DNA from: Sphaerotilus montanus
Lineage (GTDB): Bacteria; Pseudomonadota; Gammaproteobacteria; Burkholderiales; Burkholderiaceae_C
Reading direction: 5' to 3'
Assembly (NCBI RefSeq): GCF_013410775.1
Contig: NZ_JACCFH010000001.1
Coordinates: 1,984,001-2,048,000, forward strand
DNA length: 64,000 bases
Shown: piece after piece, positions 25,689 through 34,400 of the stretch
Numbering within the stretch: position 1 is the first letter of the stretch
How the letters are laid out: every line of letters begins with the position of its first letter
Made by a program: the position numbers and the translations under genes
Notes under the pieces: generated by a model
Seen by the model: the letters and a program-made list of their open reading frames with translations, nothing else
Told to the model about the DNA's origin: nothing
Database searches by the model: none

Positions 25689-26189
25689 TCACGCGCCTTC
25701 CGCCCGGGCCACGTCGAGCACGCGCTCGGCCTGACCCTGTTCCAGTGCCTGTCGCGGCGTCAGTCCTTCGAGGCCGCCGTGCGGTGTCTCGAAGAAGTTC
25801 AGCAGTGCCCAGCCTTCGTGCAATCCCAGTGCCTGACCGATGACGGGCAGGTGGTCCCAGAGCGCCGGCTCGAACTGCCAGCGCGGCACCTTGAAGCCGC
25901 GCTTGGTCTGCGTCAGCCCGATGCAGCGACCCTTGTTGATCCAGGCGTTGACGGTCACACGACTCGTGCCGAGCAGGGCGGCGGCTTCGTCGGTGGTCAT
26001 CATGTCGGCCTGATCGAGGCGGCGCAGGCGGCTGTCGAGACTGGCATGGAGCAGGGTGCTGGTTTCGGAGGCACTCAGGTAGGGCGAAGGTTGGGCGGCG
26101 CGTGTGCTTCGGCGTGGAATGGCGGAAGACGTCGGGGTTTCAGTCGTGTGGGGTTTCATGGTGGGGATGACTGAGGTGCCGTGTGTCAT
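25689..26189 (-). CDS. Xre/MbcA/ParS-type antitoxin of the RES module
   Basis: 166 residues. A Ser/Thr/Pro-rich N-terminal tail is followed by a helix-turn-helix (TDEAAALLGTSRVTVNAWIN) and the C-terminal toxin-binding domain (PVIGQALGLHEGWALLNFFE, GLTPRQALEQGQAERVL), typical of RES partners. ATG 26189 is kept because it overlaps the stop of the upstream 97-codon gene (ATGA), implying coupling; ATG 26159 is an alternative. It should repress its own operon and neutralise the RES protein. Confidence 0.82.
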   Translation of the reverse strand: MTHGTSVIPTMKPHTTETPTSSAIPRRSTRAAQPSPYLSASETSTLLHASLDSRLRRLDQADMMTTDEAAALLGTSRVTVNAWINKGRCIGLTQTKRGFKVPRWQFEPALWDHLPVIGQALGLHEGWALLNFFETPHGGLEGLTPRQALEQGQAERVLDVARAEGA

Positions 26190-26479
26190 GGCGCGTTGCG
26201 GCCGTTGACCTTGGTCTGACTGAAAAATCCACGCGAGGTATTGCGATGAGCGTGCCCGAGTCCTTTGTCTCCGCGTGGAAGTGCATGCTTTTGCTGTGTG
26301 CTCGCAAGCAGCAAAAGCATGGATGTCTTGACTGCTTTTCGATAGCCCTCATACGCATCTGCCTCTGCGGCACTTGGTCCGCAGATCACGCTCCTGGCGT
26401 ATTCCAAGTACGCCGAACGCATCTCTTCGTATGCAGTTGAGACAGTCGATGGATCAGAGTCGAGCATTACCGCAAGCAT
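26186..26479 (-). CDS. Small hypothetical gene coupled to the RES/Xre pair
   Basis: 97 residues, ATG 26479 with GGGGAAG upstream. The protein (AVMLDSDPSTVSTAYEEMRS and so on) matches nothing I know. Codons are less GC-biased than in neighbouring housekeeping genes, in keeping with acquired DNA. Its stop overlaps the antitoxin start by four bases. An internal perfect 13-base inverted repeat falls within codons 53-65, which is unusual for coding DNA and leaves open that the region is regulatory instead. Existence as a gene is likely but unproven. Confidence 0.45.
   Translation of the reverse strand: MLAVMLDSDPSTVSTAYEEMRSAYLEYARSVICGPSAAEADAYEGYRKAVKTSMLLLLASTQQKHALPRGDKGLGHAHRNTSRGFFSQTKVNGRNAP
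26284..26321. repeat. Perfect 13-bp inverted repeat with 12-base loop
   Basis: CATGCTTTTGCTG at 26284-26296 faces its exact complement at 26309-26321. As RNA it would form a stable hairpin about 95 bases before the antitoxin start. No T-run follows on the minus strand, so a simple intrinsic terminator is unlikely; attenuation, protein binding or a mobile-element trace are alternatives. Confidence 0.85.
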
Positions 26480-26538
26480 GTGCTACTTCCCCTTTGGGCT
26501 CGACATTTCGTCAATCTCGTTAAGTTGGGAAGTGTAGC

Positions 26539-27435
26539 TCAATACAACCCCGCCTCCCCCACCGGCCGCGTCTTGAACCGCTTGTGCACCCACAGATACT
26601 GCTCCGGCATCTTGCGCACCTCCTCCTCGATCCAGCGGTTGATGCGCGCCGTGTCGGCCTCGGCATCCGCTGTCGGGAAATCGGGCCAGGGGTCGAGCAC
26701 GCGCATGCGCCAGCCCTGGCCACCCGGCAGCATCTCGCCGACCACCGGCTGCACGGTCATGTTCAGCAGGTGCGCCATGCGCGACGGCGCCAGCAGCGTC
26801 GCCGCCGGCACGCCGAAGAAGGGCACGAAGGCCGCGTCCTTCGCGCCGAAATCCATGTCCGGCAGGTTGAAGAACGCATCCCCGCGCTTGATCGCCCGCA
26901 TCAGCGCCCGTGCGCCTTCCTGCCGCGCATACACCTCCACGCCACCGAAGCGCAGCCGGCCGCGGCGCACGGCGGCGTCGAAGACGGGGTTGGTCTGGGC
27001 CTGGTAGATCGAGCCGGCGTGGCGCGTCTGGTTGAGCAGCAGGCCGATGCCGACCGCGTCCAGCGCCAGGAAGTGCGGCACGAGCCACATCACCGGGCGG
27101 TCGCTGCGCTCGGCGAGCTTCACGTCGCCTTCGACGTGGATCAGCCGCTGCAGGCGTTCACGCGAGGCGTACCAGAGCACGCCTCGCTCCAGGAAGCTGC
27201 GGCCCAGCCAGCCGAAGTGGGCGCGGGCGATGGCCTCGCGCTCGGCGAGGGGCTTCTCGGGCATGCAGAGTTCGAGGTTGCGCAGCGCGATGCGCCGGCG
27301 TGACTTGCCGAACTTCCACAGCAGCGCACCCAGCCCCAGGCCTAGCCGGTGTTGCGCGCCCATCGGCAGCCAGTGCAGCAGCCACAGCATGCCCAGCACC
27401 GCATGGGCGCCAGCGCGGGAGAGGAACGATTTCAT
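26539..27435 (-). CDS. LpxL/LpxM-family lipid A acyltransferase (second gene of pair)
   Basis: 298 residues; ATG 27435 overlaps the stop of the upstream paralogue (ATGA). One N-terminal membrane segment (VLGMLWLLHWLPMG) and the acyltransferase core with the H-x4-D motif in WLVPHFLALDAVGIGLLLNQ. Later motifs are YQAQTNPVFDAAVRRGR and FFNLPDMDFGAKDAAFVPFF. The enzyme adds a secondary acyl chain from acyl-ACP to lipid A on the inner face of the inner membrane. Whether lauroyl or myristoyl cannot be read. Transcription runs toward the RES/Xre cassette with no evident terminator between. Confidence 0.92.
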   Translation of the reverse strand: MKSFLSRAGAHAVLGMLWLLHWLPMGAQHRLGLGLGALLWKFGKSRRRIALRNLELCMPEKPLAEREAIARAHFGWLGRSFLERGVLWYASRERLQRLIHVEGDVKLAERSDRPVMWLVPHFLALDAVGIGLLLNQTRHAGSIYQAQTNPVFDAAVRRGRLRFGGVEVYARQEGARALMRAIKRGDAFFNLPDMDFGAKDAAFVPFFGVPAATLLAPSRMAHLLNMTVQPVVGEMLPGGQGWRMRVLDPWPDFPTADAEADTARINRWIEEEVRKMPEQYLWVHKRFKTRPVGEAGLY

Positions 27436-28334
27436 GCGGGGTCGGTCGGCGTTGGGGCAGGGGTGTCGATCGGCCGAGGCGCCTTGTAGCGGTGGTAGCC
27501 CCAGAGGTACTGGCCGGGATTCTGGCGGATCAGTGTTTCCATCGCGCGATTGACCACACCCGCGCCCAGTGCGGCCAGCCGGTCGGGGTCCGGCTCCGCG
27601 CGTGCGTCGGGCAGCGGCTCGGCCGGCGGGCTGACGCGGACCACGAAGCCACGCCCGGCCGGCAGCCGCTCGCAGCTCAGCAGCAGCCAGTGGGCGCCGG
27701 TCTGCGCCACCAGCCGCGTCGCCAGCGTCATCGTGTAAGCCTCGCGGCCGAAGAACGGCGCCCACACGCCCATGCCCTCGGGCGGCACCTGGTCCGGCAG
27801 CAGGCCGATCGTGCCGCCCTTGCGCAGCGCTCGGATCATCTGGCGCACCCCGGCCAGCGTGGCCGGCGCCATCTCCAGGCCGGCCCGGTTGCGGGACTGC
27901 GCCACCAGATCGCGCAGCCAGGCCTTGCGGGCCGGGCGGTACAGCGCGGTCATCGGATACCGGGCGCCGAAGCGTTCGGCGTAGGCCTGGCCGATGATCT
28001 CGAAACAGCCCAGGTGCGGCGTCAGCAGCACCAGCCCGCGGCCTTCGGCCAGTGTTGCCTCCAGCAGATCCACCCCTTCCCAGCGCACCAGATCGCCCAG
28101 GCGCTCGTCGGGGCCGCGGCTCCACAGCCAGGGCAGCTCCGCCACCATGCGGCCGGCCGAGGCGATCGCCGGGCGCGCCGCTGGCCACGGCACACCGGCC
28201 TGGGCCACGTGGTCACGCAGGCGGCGGCGGTAGGTGGGCGAACCCAGCCAGGCCAGCCAGCCCAGCAGCCCGCCGATGGCGTGCAGCAGGGGCAGGGGCG
28301 TGCGTGCGCCCACTCGGAACAGGGTTGAAATCAC
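27432..28334 (-). CDS. LpxL/HtrB-family lipid A acyltransferase (first gene of pair)
   Basis: 300 residues with a GTG start at 28334, chosen because the following ISTLFRVGARTPLPLLHAIG matches the usual N-terminal helix of the family; the frame runs open upstream without an ATG. Catalytic motif H-x4-E in LLTPHLGCFEIIGQAYAERF, then YRPARKAWLRDLV and IGLLPDQVPPEGMGVWAPFF. It acylates lipid A like its downstream neighbour, and the pair probably supplies the two secondary acyl chains. Divergent from metK across a 223-base leader region. Confidence 0.9.
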   Translation of the reverse strand: MISTLFRVGARTPLPLLHAIGGLLGWLAWLGSPTYRRRLRDHVAQAGVPWPAARPAIASAGRMVAELPWLWSRGPDERLGDLVRWEGVDLLEATLAEGRGLVLLTPHLGCFEIIGQAYAERFGARYPMTALYRPARKAWLRDLVAQSRNRAGLEMAPATLAGVRQMIRALRKGGTIGLLPDQVPPEGMGVWAPFFGREAYTMTLATRLVAQTGAHWLLLSCERLPAGRGFVVRVSPPAEPLPDARAEPDPDRLAALGAGVVNRAMETLIRQNPGQYLWGYHRYKAPRPIDTPAPTPTDPA

Positions 28335-28557
28335 GATGCTGGGGGCAGGGCTAGAATTGAAAGTTCGCCGAGTTAAGGAACAACTTGCGGGGCGACGGGC
28401 CGGAGCCGACACCACGACGTCGAATCAGGCACGCTTCTTCCAGATTTCTCAATGAGAAGTGCTGAAGTTGAACCAAACCGCTAAAGCGTTCGCCGCAGGC
28501 TCCCGAATAGCACGGCGACACGCCCCGATCAGCTTGTCCGACTTCAGGAGTTTATAA

Positions 28558-29742
28558 GTGGCGAACGATTTCCTCTTCACATCCGAATCCGTCTCGGAAG
28601 GTCACCCCGACAAGGTCGCCGACCAGATCTCCGACGCGATCCTCGACGCGATCTTCGAACAGGACCCGCGCAGCCGCGTGGCCGCCGAGACGCTGTGCAA
28701 CACGGGCCTCGTCGTGCTGGCGGGCGAGATCACGACCAACGCGCACGTCGACTACATCCAGGTCGCCCGCGACACCATCAAGCGCATCGGCTACGACAAC
28801 ACCGAGTACGGCATCGACTACAAGGGCTGCGCGGTGCTGGTGGCCTACGACAAGCAGTCGAACGACATCGCGCAGGGCGTCGACCACGCGAGCGACGACC
28901 ACCTGAACACCGGCGCCGGTGACCAGGGCCTGATGTTCGGCTACGCCTGCGACGAGACGCCGGAGCTGATGCCCGCGCCGATCTACTACGCGCACCGCCT
29001 CGTCGAGCGCCAGGCCCAGCTCCGCAAGGACGGCCGCATGCCCTTCCTGCGCCCGGACGCCAAGGGCCAGGTGACGATGCGCTACGTCGATGGCAAGCCG
29101 CACTCGATCGACACGGTGGTGCTCTCCACCCAGCACGACCCGGACCAGAGCGCGACGCAGACGACGATGAAGGCTTCGTTCATTGAGGCGATCCGCGAGG
29201 AGCTGATCAAGCCGGTGCTGCCGAAGGAGTGGATCACCGCGGACACCAAGTTCCTGATCAACCCGACCGGCCGCTTCGTCATCGGTGGCCCGCAAGGCGA
29301 CTGTGGCCTGACCGGCCGCAAGATCATCGTCGACACCTACGGCGGCGCGTGCCCGCACGGCGGCGGCGCGTTCTCGGGCAAGGATCCGACCAAGGTGGAC
29401 CGCTCGGCGGCGTATGCGGCGCGCTACGTGGCGAAGAACATCGTGGCGGCGGGGCTGGCCAAGCAGTGCCAGATCCAGGTGGCCTACGCGATCGGCGTGG
29501 CGCGGCCGATGAACGTGACGGTCTACACCGAAGGCACGGGCGTGATCCCGGACGAGAAGATCGCCGCGCTGGTCAACGAGTTCTTCGACCTGCGTCCGCG
29601 CGGGATCATCCAGATGCTGGATCTGCTGCGGCCGATCTACACGAAGACCGCCGCGTACGGGCACTTCGGGCGGGAGGAGCCGGAGTTCACGTGGGAGCGC
29701 ACGGACAAGGCACAGGCGCTGCGCGCTGCTGCCGGGCTGTGA
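28558..29742 (+). CDS. metK: S-adenosylmethionine synthetase
   Basis: 394 residues, GTG start at 28558 with CAGGAG seven bases upstream. ATP and methionine motifs are plain: [20 protein letters not shown] near residue 8, [12 protein letters not shown] near 120 and [19 protein letters not shown] near 265. It makes SAM from methionine and ATP, the methyl donor for the Cfa-type enzyme, TlyA and others in the window. The leader (28335-28557) has a TAGAAT box at 28352 but no recognisable riboswitch. A strong terminator follows the gene. Confidence 0.98.
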   Translation: MANDFLFTSESVSEGHPDKVADQISDAILDAIFEQDPRSRVAAETLCNTGLVVLAGEITTNAHVDYIQVARDTIKRIGYDNTEYGIDYKGCAVLVAYDKQSNDIAQGVDHASDDHLNTGAGDQGLMFGYACDETPELMPAPIYYAHRLVERQAQLRKDGRMPFLRPDAKGQVTMRYVDGKPHSIDTVVLSTQHDPDQSATQTTMKASFIEAIREELIKPVLPKEWITADTKFLINPTGRFVIGGPQGDCGLTGRKIIVDTYGGACPHGGGAFSGKDPTKVDRSAAYAARYVAKNIVAAGLAKQCQIQVAYAIGVARPMNVTVYTEGTGVIPDEKIAALVNEFFDLRPRGIIQMLDLLRPIYTKTAAYGHFGREEPEFTWERTDKAQALRAAAGL

Positions 29743-29786
29743 GTGCTGGCGGGCCCGCCACGGCCCGCGCTGTCAGAGGCAAGGAA

Positions 29787-29815
29787 AAAGGGGCCGCGAT
29801 CTGCGGCCCCTTTCT
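29787..29815 (+). terminator. Intrinsic terminator after metK
   Basis: An 11-base stem AAAGGGGCCGC (29787-29797) with GCGGCCCCTTT (29803-29813) and a five-base loop, 44 bases after the metK stop. The A/T flanks make it usable from both sides, serving metK and the facing chemoreceptor gene. Confidence 0.88.
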
Positions 29816-29834
29816 TGTATCGGCTGTGCAGATG

Positions 29835-31427
29835 TCAGTGGTGCCCGTGCGACTCCATGCGGAACACCGCCACCGCATCGACCAGCCCCTGCGCCTGCTC
29901 CGCCAGGCTCTCGGCGGAGGCCGTCCCCTGGTTGACGAGCGCGGCGTTCTGCTGCGTGGCCTGGTCCATCTGCGAGACAGCCTGACCGACCTGCGCCACG
30001 CCGGTGCTCTGCTCGGCGCTGGCGGTGCTGATCTCGCCGACCAGTGACGCCACGCGCTGGATCGAGTCCACGATCTCCTGCATCTTGCGGCCCGCCTGGT
30101 CGACCTGGCTCGACCCTTGCTCGACCCGCTCGACGCTGACGGAAATCAGCGACTTGATCTCCCGCGCGGCATCCGCGCTGCGCAGCGCCAGCGACCGCAC
30201 TTCGGCGGCGACCACCGCGAAGCCGCGGCCCTGCTCGCCGGCCCGCGCCGCCTCGACCGCCGCGTTGAGCGCGAGGATGTTGGTCTGGAAGGCGATGCCG
30301 TCGATGACGCCGATGATCTCGGAGATCTTGCGCGACGCTTCGTGGATGCCCTTCATCGTCACCACCACCTGGGTCACGACCGCGCCGCCCTCGGCCGCGA
30401 TTTGTGACGAGGCTCGGGCCACCTCGCTGGCCTGCAGGGCATTCTGGGCGTTGTGCTGGACGGTGGTGCCGAGCTGCTCCATGGTGGCCGCCGTCTGTTC
30501 GAGCGCGGCGGCCTGCTCCTCGGTGCGCGAGGACAGGTCGCGGTTGCTCTGGGCGATGCGGCCGCTGGTGGCTGCTACCTGCTCCGATCCTTCGCGCACC
30601 GCGCTGACGGCCCGCACCAGCGCGGTCTGCATCGACTGCAACTGTGCCATCAGGCTTTCGGTGTCTCCCGGATTCACGGGTACCGGACTGCCCAGATCGC
30701 CCGCGGCCACGGCACGCGCCACCGCCACGGCCGTGGCCGGCTCGCCGCCCAGCTGCCTGCGCAGCCGCCGCACGAACAGCGAAGCCATGCCGACCCCCGC
30801 CACCACGGCGCAGCCCAGCAGCCCGAGCATGCCTTTCCACGCCATCGCCTTGACGGTGCTGGCCCGCTCGCTCGTGGTGTGGCTGCCCTCGAAGTTGTAG
30901 GTGGACAGCGCTTCAAGCGCGCCCAGCAGTGCGTCGACGTGGGTGCTGGAGGCACCGTCGCTGATGTCGGCTGCGTCCTGGTGCTGCTTGTCGCGCCCCA
31001 GGGCGATCACGCGCTGCTGGGACTTCAGGTAGGCCTCCCAGTGCTTGCGGACCTCGGCGAGCAGGCCGGCTTCCTGGTCACCGCTGACCTGCTGGCCGTA
31101 GTCCAGCAGCGCCTGGTCGGCGGTCTTCATCGCGGCGCCGATCTTCTCTTCGTATTCCGCGTGGTAGCTGCGGTCTTCGGTGCGGCTGTGGCGGATCTCG
31201 ACGTCGCGGGCCTCGATCACCGCCGCGCGGGCCGAGGCGATCCGCCCGACGCCGGGCAGCCATTTTTCGGACAGCGCGTTCGTTTCCGTACCGACGTGGT
31301 GCAGTCCGAACAGTCCGACAGCGCCGACCGCGATCGTCAGCAGCACCACCAGCGCGAACGCCAGGTGCAGCTGCGCGCTCAGCCCCAGTCGCCCGGCGGC
31401 GTCACGGGCGTGGTGAATGCGTTTCAT
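29835..31427 (-). CDS. Methyl-accepting chemotaxis protein
   Basis: 530 residues in the classical layout: first membrane helix at about 18-43 ([20 protein letters not shown]), a periplasmic four-helix-bundle-type sensor domain, second helix near 195-215 ([20 protein letters not shown]), a HAMP region and a long cytoplasmic coiled coil. The signalling tip is [40 protein letters not shown]. The C-terminus lacks an obvious NWETF-type tether for CheR/CheB. The ligand is unknown. Just upstream on the same strand lies a small secreted Cache protein, a possible ligand-binding partner. Confidence 0.95.
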   Translation of the reverse strand: MKRIHHARDAAGRLGLSAQLHLAFALVVLLTIAVGAVGLFGLHHVGTETNALSEKWLPGVGRIASARAAVIEARDVEIRHSRTEDRSYHAEYEEKIGAAMKTADQALLDYGQQVSGDQEAGLLAEVRKHWEAYLKSQQRVIALGRDKQHQDAADISDGASSTHVDALLGALEALSTYNFEGSHTTSERASTVKAMAWKGMLGLLGCAVVAGVGMASLFVRRLRRQLGGEPATAVAVARAVAAGDLGSPVPVNPGDTESLMAQLQSMQTALVRAVSAVREGSEQVAATSGRIAQSNRDLSSRTEEQAAALEQTAATMEQLGTTVQHNAQNALQASEVARASSQIAAEGGAVVTQVVVTMKGIHEASRKISEIIGVIDGIAFQTNILALNAAVEAARAGEQGRGFAVVAAEVRSLALRSADAAREIKSLISVSVERVEQGSSQVDQAGRKMQEIVDSIQRVASLVGEISTASAEQSTGVAQVGQAVSQMDQATQQNAALVNQGTASAESLAEQAQGLVDAVAVFRMESHGHH

Positions 31428-31475
31428 GGGCGTACTCCGTGGAGCGCGGCCACGGCATGCGGCCGCAGGGGGACA

Positions 31476-31967
31476 TCACTTCTTGTGGCCGATGTAGCTG
31501 ACGCCGATGATCTTGCCGCCCGCGTCCTTGATCGGGTGGTAGCAGGCGTCGAAGGGGGTGCCGAGCACGTCGATCGGGCCGCAGTACGTGCCCCCCTTGC
31601 TCACCGCCTCGTAGGCGGCGTTGCGGGCCAGCTGGGTGCCGACGCCACGCTTGCCTTCGGGGGTCAGCACGTTGGTGCTGACGCGCACGAACTCGTCGCC
31701 GTCCTTGACGAAGACCGTGGCGGTGGCGCTGTGGGCCTTGCGCACGGCGTCGACGACGTCGTAGTTGTTGTTGATCTTGCGGTCGCCGAAGTAGAGCGCG
31801 GGGACGGTCTTGCCACCGACGGTGTCGGTGCCCTCCAGCCGGGCGGCGCCGATGCGGGTGAGCCGCGCATCCAGATCGGCGATGGTCGCCTTCGGGTCGT
31901 TGGCGTGGGCGGCACCGGTCGCCGCAAGCGCCAGGATCGCAGCGGACAGAAACTGAATTCGCTTCAT
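31476..31967 (-). CDS. Stand-alone periplasmic Cache-domain protein
   Basis: 163 residues: a signal peptide (to AAHAND, about residue 22) and one domain with LDARLTRIGAARLEGTDTVG, VRKAHSATATVFVKDGDEFV, TQLARNAAYEAVSKGGTYCG and CYHPIKDAGGKIIGVSYIGH. This is the single-Cache pattern normally found as the sensor part of chemoreceptors and kinases. Here it is free of membrane or signalling parts. Two Cys (in TYCGP and DACYH) might pair. It is 48 bases upstream of the chemoreceptor gene and probably co-transcribed, suggesting a soluble sensor. Confidence 0.8.
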   Translation of the reverse strand: MKRIQFLSAAILALAATGAAHANDPKATIADLDARLTRIGAARLEGTDTVGGKTVPALYFGDRKINNNYDVVDAVRKAHSATATVFVKDGDEFVRVSTNVLTPEGKRGVGTQLARNAAYEAVSKGGTYCGPIDVLGTPFDACYHPIKDAGGKIIGVSYIGHKK

Positions 31968-32001
31968 GGCAGTCCAGTCGAGATGAGGTGTGAAGAATGA
32001 A

Positions 32002-32030
32002 GAAACCGCCCGGATCGGACGGTTTCATTC
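32002..32030 (-). terminator. Terminator-like hairpin after proQ
   Basis: On the minus strand GAAACCG, an extra U-G pair and CCG face CGG and CGGTTTC (32002-32026), a stem of about 11 pairs with a tiny loop, followed by a T-rich tail (TTCATTCTTC). It is about 100 bases after the proQ stop and just before the Cache gene, so it separates the two transcripts. Confidence 0.5.
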
Positions 32031-32123
32031 ATGCTGACACCAGACTGACGACCATGGCGCCGGAAACTGGCAGAGGAACCGGGGCTTCTTCCGGCTCAGT
32101 TCCTGCCCTCCGGTGTCGATAGA

Positions 32124-32960
32124 TCAGCGGCGCGGCGGACGGCCCTGGCCCGGCGCCGGGCGATCACCGTCGCGCCGCGGGCCGGCCGGGCGCTGGTCGC
32201 GCCGATCGCCACGCGGCGCATGCGGGCGGTCCGCCTGGGGCGCCGGGGCCTCGGCAGCCTCCTTGCGCGCGATCTCCAGCACGCGGTCCAGATCCGACTC
32301 CGGCAGCCCCTTGAGCACGCAGAAGTTCGCCCGCGTGAGCGTGGTCTTCTCGAAGTCGCGCAGCAGCTGTGCGCGGTTGCGGCGCTTCTGCTCCTGCAGC
32401 TCCTGCTCTTCGCGCTGCTGGGTCTGGGCGGCACGTTCCTCGGCGCGGGCCTTGTCCCGGTTGGCGCGTTCGGCTTCGGCTTCCTTGACGCGGCGCTCCT
32501 GGTGCACGGCGCGGCGGCGGTCCAGCTCTTCCTGGGCGACCTGGCGGTGCTCGTCGGTGATCTCGCCCGCCGGCTGGCCGTCGAGGTCGAAGCGGTGCTC
32601 GGCCTTGGTCAGCGCGATCAGGTAGGCGGTCGTGCCGGTGTGGCGGCGCAGGAACGCCGACATCACCGCCTTGGTGAACACGCCCGGCGCGCGTTCCTTG
32701 ATGTCGGCCTGGATGCGCAGCTTCAGCGGCTTGGCGACGTTGCCGGCGAACAGCGCGGGGAAGCGGTCCTTGAGCTGGCGGGCGCACTCCGACGGGGTCA
32801 TCTCGGGCACCTTGGCCACGGCCGCAGCCTCGACCACGGCGGCGTCCGCGACCGGTTCCGCCGCGGGCTCGACAGCGGCATCCGCGACGGGCTCGGCGAT
32901 GGACTCGGCGACGGGCTGTGCAGCCTCTTCAGGGACGATCGGGGTGTCAGACGTGGACAT
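32124..32960 (-). CDS. ProQ/FinO family RNA-binding protein
   Basis: 278 residues. The FinO core at about 55-155 reads TPSECARQLKDRFPALFAGN, VAKPLKLRIQADIKERAPGV, SAFLRRHTGTTAYLIALTKA and HRFDLDGQPAGEITDEHRQV. It is flanked by an acidic/Ala/Pro N-terminal tail with PVADAAVEPAAEPVADAAV repeats, a charged helix (about 150-200, many Glu/Arg), and an Arg/Gly/Pro-rich C-terminus (GDRRDQRPAGPRRDGDRPAP). ProQ proteins bind structured RNAs and sRNAs. The basic tail likely adds non-specific RNA contact. Longer than E. coli ProQ in its linkers. Confidence 0.9.
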   Translation of the reverse strand: MSTSDTPIVPEEAAQPVAESIAEPVADAAVEPAAEPVADAAVVEAAAVAKVPEMTPSECARQLKDRFPALFAGNVAKPLKLRIQADIKERAPGVFTKAVMSAFLRRHTGTTAYLIALTKAEHRFDLDGQPAGEITDEHRQVAQEELDRRRAVHQERRVKEAEAERANRDKARAEERAAQTQQREEQELQEQKRRNRAQLLRDFEKTTLTRANFCVLKGLPESDLDRVLEIARKEAAEAPAPQADRPHAPRGDRRDQRPAGPRRDGDRPAPGQGRPPRR

Positions 32961-33011
32961 GGGGCGGTGGTCGTTGGGACAGAAAAGGGCTCCATTGTGG
33001 CGGCAAGCCGC

Positions 33012-34214
33012 TCACACCGCCCGCGGCCGCACCTTCGACGCTGCCAGCCTGGCCTGGACCCGCGCCGTTTCCACGTCCGCGTCATGCACCAGCGCCACGC
33101 CCATGCGGCGCTTGACGAAGCTCTCCGGCTTGCCGAACAGGCGGACTTCCGAGTTCGGCACGCGCAGCGCTTCGTCCACGCCGTCGAACACGATGCCGGT
33201 CGCTTCGACGCCGCCGTAGATCACCGCGCTGGCGCCCGGGCTCTTCAGCGCGGTGCTCACCGGCAGGCCGAGGATGGCGCGGGCGTGCAGCTCGAACTCG
33301 TTCTGCCACTGGGTGATCATCGTGACCATGCCGGTGTCGTGCGGGCGCGGGCTGACCTCGCTGAACCAGACCTGGGCGCCCTTGACGAACAGCTCCACGC
33401 CGAACAGCCCCTGGCCGCCGAGGTTGTCGGTGACGGCCTTGGCGATGCGGCGGGATTCCTCCAGCGCGGCGGGGTGCATCGGGTGCGGCTGCCAGCTTTC
33501 CACATAGTCGCCGCTGACCTGAACGTGGCCGATCGGGTCGCAGAAGTGGGTCTCGACCTGGCCGTCCGCCCCGAGGGCGCGCACGGTGAGCTGGGTGATC
33601 TCGTAGTCGAAGTCGATGAAGCCCTCGACGATGACGCGGCCGTGGCTGACCCGGCCGCCCGCCATCGCGTAGTCCCAGGCTTGCGCCACATCGGCAGGGC
33701 CGTCGAGCTTGCTCTGGCCCTTGCCGGAGCTGCTCATCACCGGCTTGACAACGCAGGGGTAGCCGATGCCACCGTCGATCGCGGCCTGCAGCTCGTCGAG
33801 CGAATCGCAGAACTGGTAGGGGCTGGTCGGCAGGCCGAGCGTCTCGGCGGCCAGGCGGCGGATGCCCTCGCGGTCCATCGTCAGCCGGGCGGCGCGGGCG
33901 GTGGGAATGACGCGCACGACGCCCTCGGCTTCCAGCGCTTCGAGCGTCTGGGTGGCGATGGCCTCGATCTCGGGCACGACGACGTCCGGGCGCTCGGCCT
34001 CGATCAGGGCACGCAGCGCGGCCGGGTCGCTCATGGCGATGGTGCGGGCGTGGTGCGCGACTTGCTGGCCGGGGGCGTGCTCGTAGCGGTCGACGGCGAT
34101 GGTCTCGACGCCCAGGCGCTGCAGCGCGATCAGGACTTCCTTGCCGAGTTCACCGCTGCCAAGCAGCATGACGCGGGTCGCGTTCGGGGAATGGGGGGTA
34201 CCGAGTGCTTGCAT
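33012..34214 (-). CDS. purT: Formate-dependent phosphoribosylglycinamide formyltransferase
   Basis: 400 residues from ATG 34214 (a longer frame to 34253 is not supported by the family start, close to [16 protein letters not shown]). ATP-grasp enzyme: [20 protein letters not shown] is the ATP-binding loop, [17 protein letters not shown] and [20 protein letters not shown] hold metal and substrate ligands. It formylates GAR using formate and ATP in purine synthesis, an alternative to folate-dependent PurN. Divergent from ppk2; a 15-base inverted repeat lies 31 bases upstream. Confidence 0.96.
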   Translation of the reverse strand: MQALGTPHSPNATRVMLLGSGELGKEVLIALQRLGVETIAVDRYEHAPGQQVAHHARTIAMSDPAALRALIEAERPDVVVPEIEAIATQTLEALEAEGVVRVIPTARAARLTMDREGIRRLAAETLGLPTSPYQFCDSLDELQAAIDGGIGYPCVVKPVMSSSGKGQSKLDGPADVAQAWDYAMAGGRVSHGRVIVEGFIDFDYEITQLTVRALGADGQVETHFCDPIGHVQVSGDYVESWQPHPMHPAALEESRRIAKAVTDNLGGQGLFGVELFVKGAQVWFSEVSPRPHDTGMVTMITQWQNEFELHARAILGLPVSTALKSPGASAVIYGGVEATGIVFDGVDEALRVPNSEVRLFGKPESFVKRRMGVALVHDADVETARVQARLAASKVRPRAV

Positions 34215-34244
34215 GGGGCGGTCCGCTGCGGGCGGCGCAGATGA

Positions 34245-34259
34245 ACAATCCACGATTGT
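34245..34259. promoter_or_regulatory. 15-base inverted repeat upstream of purT
   Basis: ACAATC, CAC, GATTGT, a perfect short palindrome 31 bases before the purT start. It does not match the PurR consensus as I know it. Candidate operator or leader hairpin; nothing else supports it. Confidence 0.3.
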
Positions 34260-34400
34260 CGCTGCGGGACGGCTGGGGCGTGGTCTTGTGCCAGGTCAGG
34301 GTTTGCCCATCCGGCCAGGAATTGATGGAGCGCAAGGACGCCAGGGCGCTGCGTTTTCATCATGGTGTCATCGAACAAGGATGATTTCCCAGGAGTCCCC

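Noticed and set aside
26526-26560. tRNA-like stretch GGGAAGTGTAGCTCAATAC
   Set aside because: It resembles the D-arm start of a tRNA, but no matching acceptor, anticodon or T-arm follows, and it runs into the end of an lpxL-type gene.
28335-28557. A SAM-type riboswitch before metK
   Set aside because: The 223-base leader shows no arrangement that I can match to SAM-I, SAM-II or SAH motifs; only a TAGAAT box at 28352 and a Shine-Dalgarno are visible.
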